Below the pieces are notes generated by a model. It saw only the letters and a list, made by a program, of their open reading frames with translations. It had not been told where the DNA came from and searched no databases. Below, one piece after another: positions 59,961-64,000 of a DNA stretch of 64,000 nt. Position 1 is the stretch's first letter. Each line of letters starts with the position of its first letter. The translations under genes were made by a program, and so were the position numbers. The DNA comes from Gymnorhina tibicen (lineage: Eukaryota; Chordata; Aves; Passeriformes; Artamidae): assembly GCA_013399875.1 (NCBI GenBank), contig VXAZ01000373.1, forward strand, positions 1,071,564 through 1,135,563. Direction: 5' to 3'.

Positions 59961-61736
59961 TCAATTCTTCAAAGAAGGACCCCCTCCTTACCATTGGATA
60001 TTGAGTCCCAGTTGGAGAGACTGCAAATTTGATCAGCCTAACAGAAATTACAGGCAAGCCTGGAAACAATATTCTCTTGTGTATGTCCTAAGAAAGTGCC
60101 ATTCTTCCTCCACACTTCAGTTTCGCCTATGGACAGATGTGCCCCAAACTTCCTGGGGAGAGACAGGGACACACCTCAAGATGACACACTCTAGAAAGTG
60201 GAACCATGTAAATTTAAAGTCCCAGGCCAGACAGATACAGTTTAAAGACTGAAATGAAAAGGGCAGGTTGCCTACAACCCTTCAGATGTGCTAGGCGAGG
60301 GGAATTACACGTGACAATACCGGCAGTGAATTCAACCAGACCTTTCTTTGCTCTAAATGCCCTGAGATCCTGTAAACCCCTCATCCTTTCCTCCCATAGC
60401 TCTACAGGATAATATTTCAAGAACAAGCTGACTTGCTGGAATAGAGGGCAATCTGACTCTTGCCATAGTGTTTAAAATTTAGAGTTTAAAATTGCATAGC
60501 ACACCTAAGAGGTTGAGGTTTCTCAGTTTCTGTAATAAGACAGGCAGAAAGCAGTAGATACAATCTTTTTCATGACGCTCAAGAGTGTATTACCTCTGTT
60601 TTAGTGTCACCCTTTGCTTATCCTCTACTGCCTTTAGTTTTTATCTAGCATTACCTGTGTATGCACATTGGAGTTCCCAATTACAGTGCCCTGAGAGTCT
60701 TCAGAAAATAAAAAAGCAACTACAGAATCCTAAAAATATCAGCTCAGGCACTGCCTTTTCACCCATATTCATGAGGAGAGAGCTTTTGCTGAAAATCCCA
60801 CTGTGTTTTCCATGTTAGTGGAAGGTGTGGCCCTGTGAACCTGCCAGATCAGCTGCACTGCCACCTTCTCCACCCTCTTTCCATTCTCCTCGAAGCTGCA
60901 GAAGAAAAGCAGAGATATTACAGAGCACAGAGTCATCAGAGTTGTAGCTGAGATTGTAAAGGTTCAACTCAAAAAAGGTTTCTCAACAAAGGCTTTAACA
61001 AGGGCACTGAACTGTCACAATGAGAGGTAAATTCGGGTGCAACAAAAGCTGTGCTCGGAGCCTGGATGCCCTGTGAGGGAAGCAGTGATATCCCACGGGC
61101 ATCAGCTGCTGCCAGGAGTACAGGCACAGCACTGGATACAGACACCCTCAGCTCAGGGGTTTGATGTGATTCCTCGGCAGACCGGGCTTGTTCCTGTTTA
61201 GTTTCAGCAAAAACTTGCCCAGCCAAGTCCACAGAGGAGAGCCTTCAATAGGAAATGCAGCTTGCCAGGAAAGTTAGCTGGTCATGTGAAATCTCAGAAG
61301 GAAAATGAGGAGCCCCATTTGTCAGAGTTATAAACTGATAAAATTGGAACCTTGCCTCTAAAAAATATTAATAGTAAACAGGCAAGCTAAGCAAAAAATA
61401 AAATAATAAAAGTAAGACTTCTGGATGTCTGTCCCATCACTGGCTCTATGAAGCCTGTTGATGTGAGAAGCAGGAGCCCTGCTTTGTAGAGACTTTGCAG
61501 TTGTTCACTCAGCTAGACTGTATTATGGCCTTCATGTTCACATTATGCCATGCAAGGGCCTCACTGAGCAATTTCCACTCATGCTGCTGCTGCCTGATAT
61601 CAAGCTTGACACAAGTTTTGCATTCTTTTTTTCTTTAAGTACAGTGAACTACAGTAGTTCAGACCACAAAAGACTATTGTTGAATGTGTTAGAAAAAGAA
61701 AGATTTATAAGCTGTGCTTTTTTTTTCTTTCAACAG
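59961..61736. other. Unique non-coding sequence, nothing recognised
   Basis: No frame with a recognisable domain. Ends in a very strong pyrimidine tract (see next entry). Confidence 0.45.
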
Positions 61737-61823
61737 ATAAACGCGAACGCCAAAATTATAGCACAAGCTCCTAAAGTCCAGTTATTAAGAAGAAAGATTA
61801 GTCCCCGTGGCAAGAAGTACTAA
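61737..61823 (+). CDS. Candidate terminal coding exon, basic C-terminus (partial)
   Basis: An excellent acceptor (gcttttttttttctttcaacag type) precedes this block. In phase 0 it encodes 28 residues, INANAKIIAQAP..., ending in the basic LLRRKISPRGKKY and a TAA at 61,821. In phase 1 it would give a shorter end, KRERQNYSTSS and stop; phase 2 stops at once. Polyadenylation signals follow at 62,324 and 62,433, so a 3' UTR of about 500-620 bases fits. The protein is not recognised. Phase 0 would suit the blocks at 41.9 and 44.8 kb, and phase 1 would suit the donor of the exon at 49.8 kb. A chance frame cannot be excluded. Confidence 0.35.
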   Translation: MNANAKIIAQAPKVQLLRRKISPRGKKY

Positions 61824-62323
61824 GGTCTGCAAGATGTCCTTCAAATTGAAGCTGACTGTGAAACTTGAAATAATAGGGGTACAAATTAGCTGTATGTGAT
61901 CATCCGCTTCCGTTTACCCAAAGCATATCCTTTTCTTGTGGCTTTTGCATACATTGTGTTTACAGTGTGAATGAGCCGCACATTCCTGGTGTTTACCATC
62001 CAGTATTTCCCATTGGGAACGTGGCAGTTGATGCTCAGTGCCTGATTCGACTCTTAGGACAACTGTGACTGCTTGTCTTGGGGCAAAACAGAAGGAAGCA
62101 TTTATAAACCATGTATTTCTCGCCAAAAATATAATATCCACTGAAGAGAAGTTGAAAACCTTCATTAATGCAGTGCCATAAAAAAATTAAACAATGGTAA
62201 GACTAAAACACGTATTTCTTGGTTTGTCCAGTGAACTAACTCCTTTTGATGTCCAAATTAGGTTGCACACAAAACAAGCTCCTGTAAAAAATTCTTGTCC
62301 TTCCTGATTTCAATGACATGTGA

Positions 62324-62329
62324 AATAAA
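62324..62329 (+). terminator. Candidate polyadenylation signal AATAAA
   Basis: AATAAA within tgaaataaaattt, about 500 bases after the stop codon of the candidate terminal exon. A second signal lies at 62,433-62,438 (tcaataaaacag). Single hexamers are common by chance. Confidence 0.3.
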
Positions 62330-62459
62330 ATTTTTCTAGTCTTTTCCAAAGACATAATTTGTAATTTTAACAAAATGCTAAGGACCAGCCCAGCCCCTGG
62401 ATAGATTTACTGTTACTATGTTCTTGACTCTCAATAAAACAGAAGACAAGTTTCTCTCA

Positions 62460-64000
62460 TGGTATGTTAGCATTTTTTCATCAGGCCCTTGACAGAGTCA
62501 GGGATTAGAGAGTAACAGGAGTTACTGAGAAAAGCTAAACAAAATCCAAGCAGGATCAACAGGCCTTTAGCAGCACTCATGAGCATCTGAGTTTGGACTG
62601 GGTTGTATTCATGGGGAAGATTCTTGTTGATTTTTATCTTGGTTGATCCCCTTCCCTGGCATCTCCAGTCTCCAGCACAGCATAGCACACCTACCAGGTC
62701 CAAAAATGCCTTGGCAGAGATTTCTACCACTGGCAGCTGTAGCTCAAACCCTGGTCAAGGTCAAAAAGGAAGAGTGAAAGTGGGGGTCTAGAGCTATTCC
62801 CAGGAGCAGTTTTTTCCATTCCATTGGCATGCACACAAATGGAGCCTCCACCACAGGTATTTGGAAGTCGGGGTTCAGACAGTTCCTGACCACTCCCTGC
62901 AGCACGAAGCAACAGCTCTGCTGCTGGTCAGGATGGCGTCGTGTTAGCAGAGCTGTGTGGGAATCTGGCACAGTCCTAGGTGATGCTCTGCCTGGTTTTG
63001 AGCAAGCCTGCGAGCCCCTCCTTTTTACTACAGTTACTCTGCCACAGAAGATTTCGCCATAAACAAACATTTTGGCAAAGGCCCTCCAGAAAGGTCCCCG
63101 TTCCTTTAGCAGGGACAGGGAATTTGTACAGAGGAGGTTCTGACCCCAGTGCTGGAAGGTGAGCTGTGAGTGCAGGATGATGGCCTCTGTCCAGGAGCAT
63201 GGGGCAGCAAAGCCCTCCCACCTATTGGCACTTCTGACTCATCCAACTCATTCCCAAGGAGACTCACCCGGGGAAACACACTCAACACACTCCTACATAC
63301 AGGCAGTGGCGCTGCATGAATCTCTCTCTGCTAGCATCACTGCTCTGCAAGGCCTGTGGGGTGGACTGAGAGCTGCAGTCACACAGCTCCTGCAGAAGCA
63401 CACATCCCACTCCTGAAGGGATCAGAAACCCCAGCTAACATCCTTAACTTCCCCTCACCCACTTCTATTGTAGCCCTTCCTCTTCCCCCTCCCCCATGTT
63501 TTATTTTTTTAATTGACACTTTTCCTTAAATACCTGGGGCTCCTTCTTTAGCCTGACTTCCCTCAGGAATGCTACCAGCTCCATCTCCTTTATGAACTAC
63601 TGGACCTTGGCATCCCTCCAGCACTACAGAGTTAAGAAAGACATTTTCTATTCAGCAGCTCTGACTCCATCACATATGTCTCTGTAGAGTAGGTCAGAAG
63701 GCAAAGCCTGCAGAGTGCAATAATATTTGTACTGCTGTCTAATCCTAGAGGGAAATTGGTAGGAGGGAAGCAGAACCAGTTAAGAGAATGCCAAGTACCT
63801 CCAAACCGCAGGGCTCTGCAATAAAAAGGGGAACAAAGAGAGATGGTTCTAACAATACCCACAGTGTTTCTTAATCTAATTATATTTTTACTCTCATTTT
63901 TGTCATCATAAGAAATGCCCCACATAGGCTTTTGTTATCTTTTCCTCTTTCCTAGGTAAAGTTGCTCACCTGGTTAAATAAAAAGCTGCTACTAAAACAG
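62460..64000. other. Unique non-coding sequence, nothing recognised
   Basis: Somewhat more GC-rich than average up to about 63,400, with overlapping short frames on both strands, none recognisable. No promoter or repeat could be supported. Confidence 0.5.

Noticed and set aside
1..64000. CRISPR arrays, operons, bacterial promoters or phage genes
   Set aside because: The window is vertebrate nuclear DNA. No regularly spaced repeats, no dense coding and no prokaryotic signals are present.

Overview
This is a vertebrate nuclear sequence, almost certainly from a bird. The best evidence is three remnants of CR1 LINEs that end in the avian-type 3' sequence: a 'gatgatctt..aggtc..ttccaacc' core followed by an ATTCTATGAT-like tail. 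There is also a TG...CA LTR flanked by a 4-bp target duplication. The window is AT-rich and has no operons, ribosome binding sites or long reading frames. The longest open frame is 155 codons, as expected from chance in 64 kb, so the window is mainly intergenic and/or intronic. No complete known protein-coding gene can be recognised.

Left part (1-32 kb): mostly unique sequence with simple repeats: (GGTTT)n at about 0.7 kb, a polypyrimidine tract at 10.2 kb, (ATT)n at 10.7 kb and (CA)n at 30.2 kb. A GC-rich block at 11.5 kb resembles an ancient tRNA-derived CORE-SINE (MIR type). A young-looking CR1 3' end lies on the minus strand at 17.9 kb. At 23.6-24.3 kb is a heavily decayed reverse-transcriptase segment of a CR1/L3-clade LINE, still showing a YVDD box and a GVPQG motif on the minus strand.

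Middle (32-47 kb): two further CR1 pieces on the plus strand, then three plus-strand splice-like blocks (a TATA-led first exon near 40.2 kb, 41.9 kb, 44.8 kb) that could form the 5' part of a transcription unit. Next come two LTR-like blocks. The first (45.0-45.7 kb) is a solo LTR interrupted by the only assembly gap, 143 N directly after a run of 14 G. The second (46.4-47.0 kb) has a U3/R/U5-like layout but no visible target duplication.

Right part (47-64 kb): several stretches look like conserved non-coding elements by composition only. A good candidate coding exon at 49.8-50.0 kb encodes a secretory signal peptide plus regularly spaced cysteines and ends in a consensus splice donor. A candidate terminal exon at 61.7 kb has a strong acceptor, a short basic C-terminus and polyadenylation signals. 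Whether these exons belong to one gene cannot be settled from sequence alone. The exon, CNE and promoter calls are hypotheses; the repeats and the CR1 and first-LTR calls are the solid part of the annotation.
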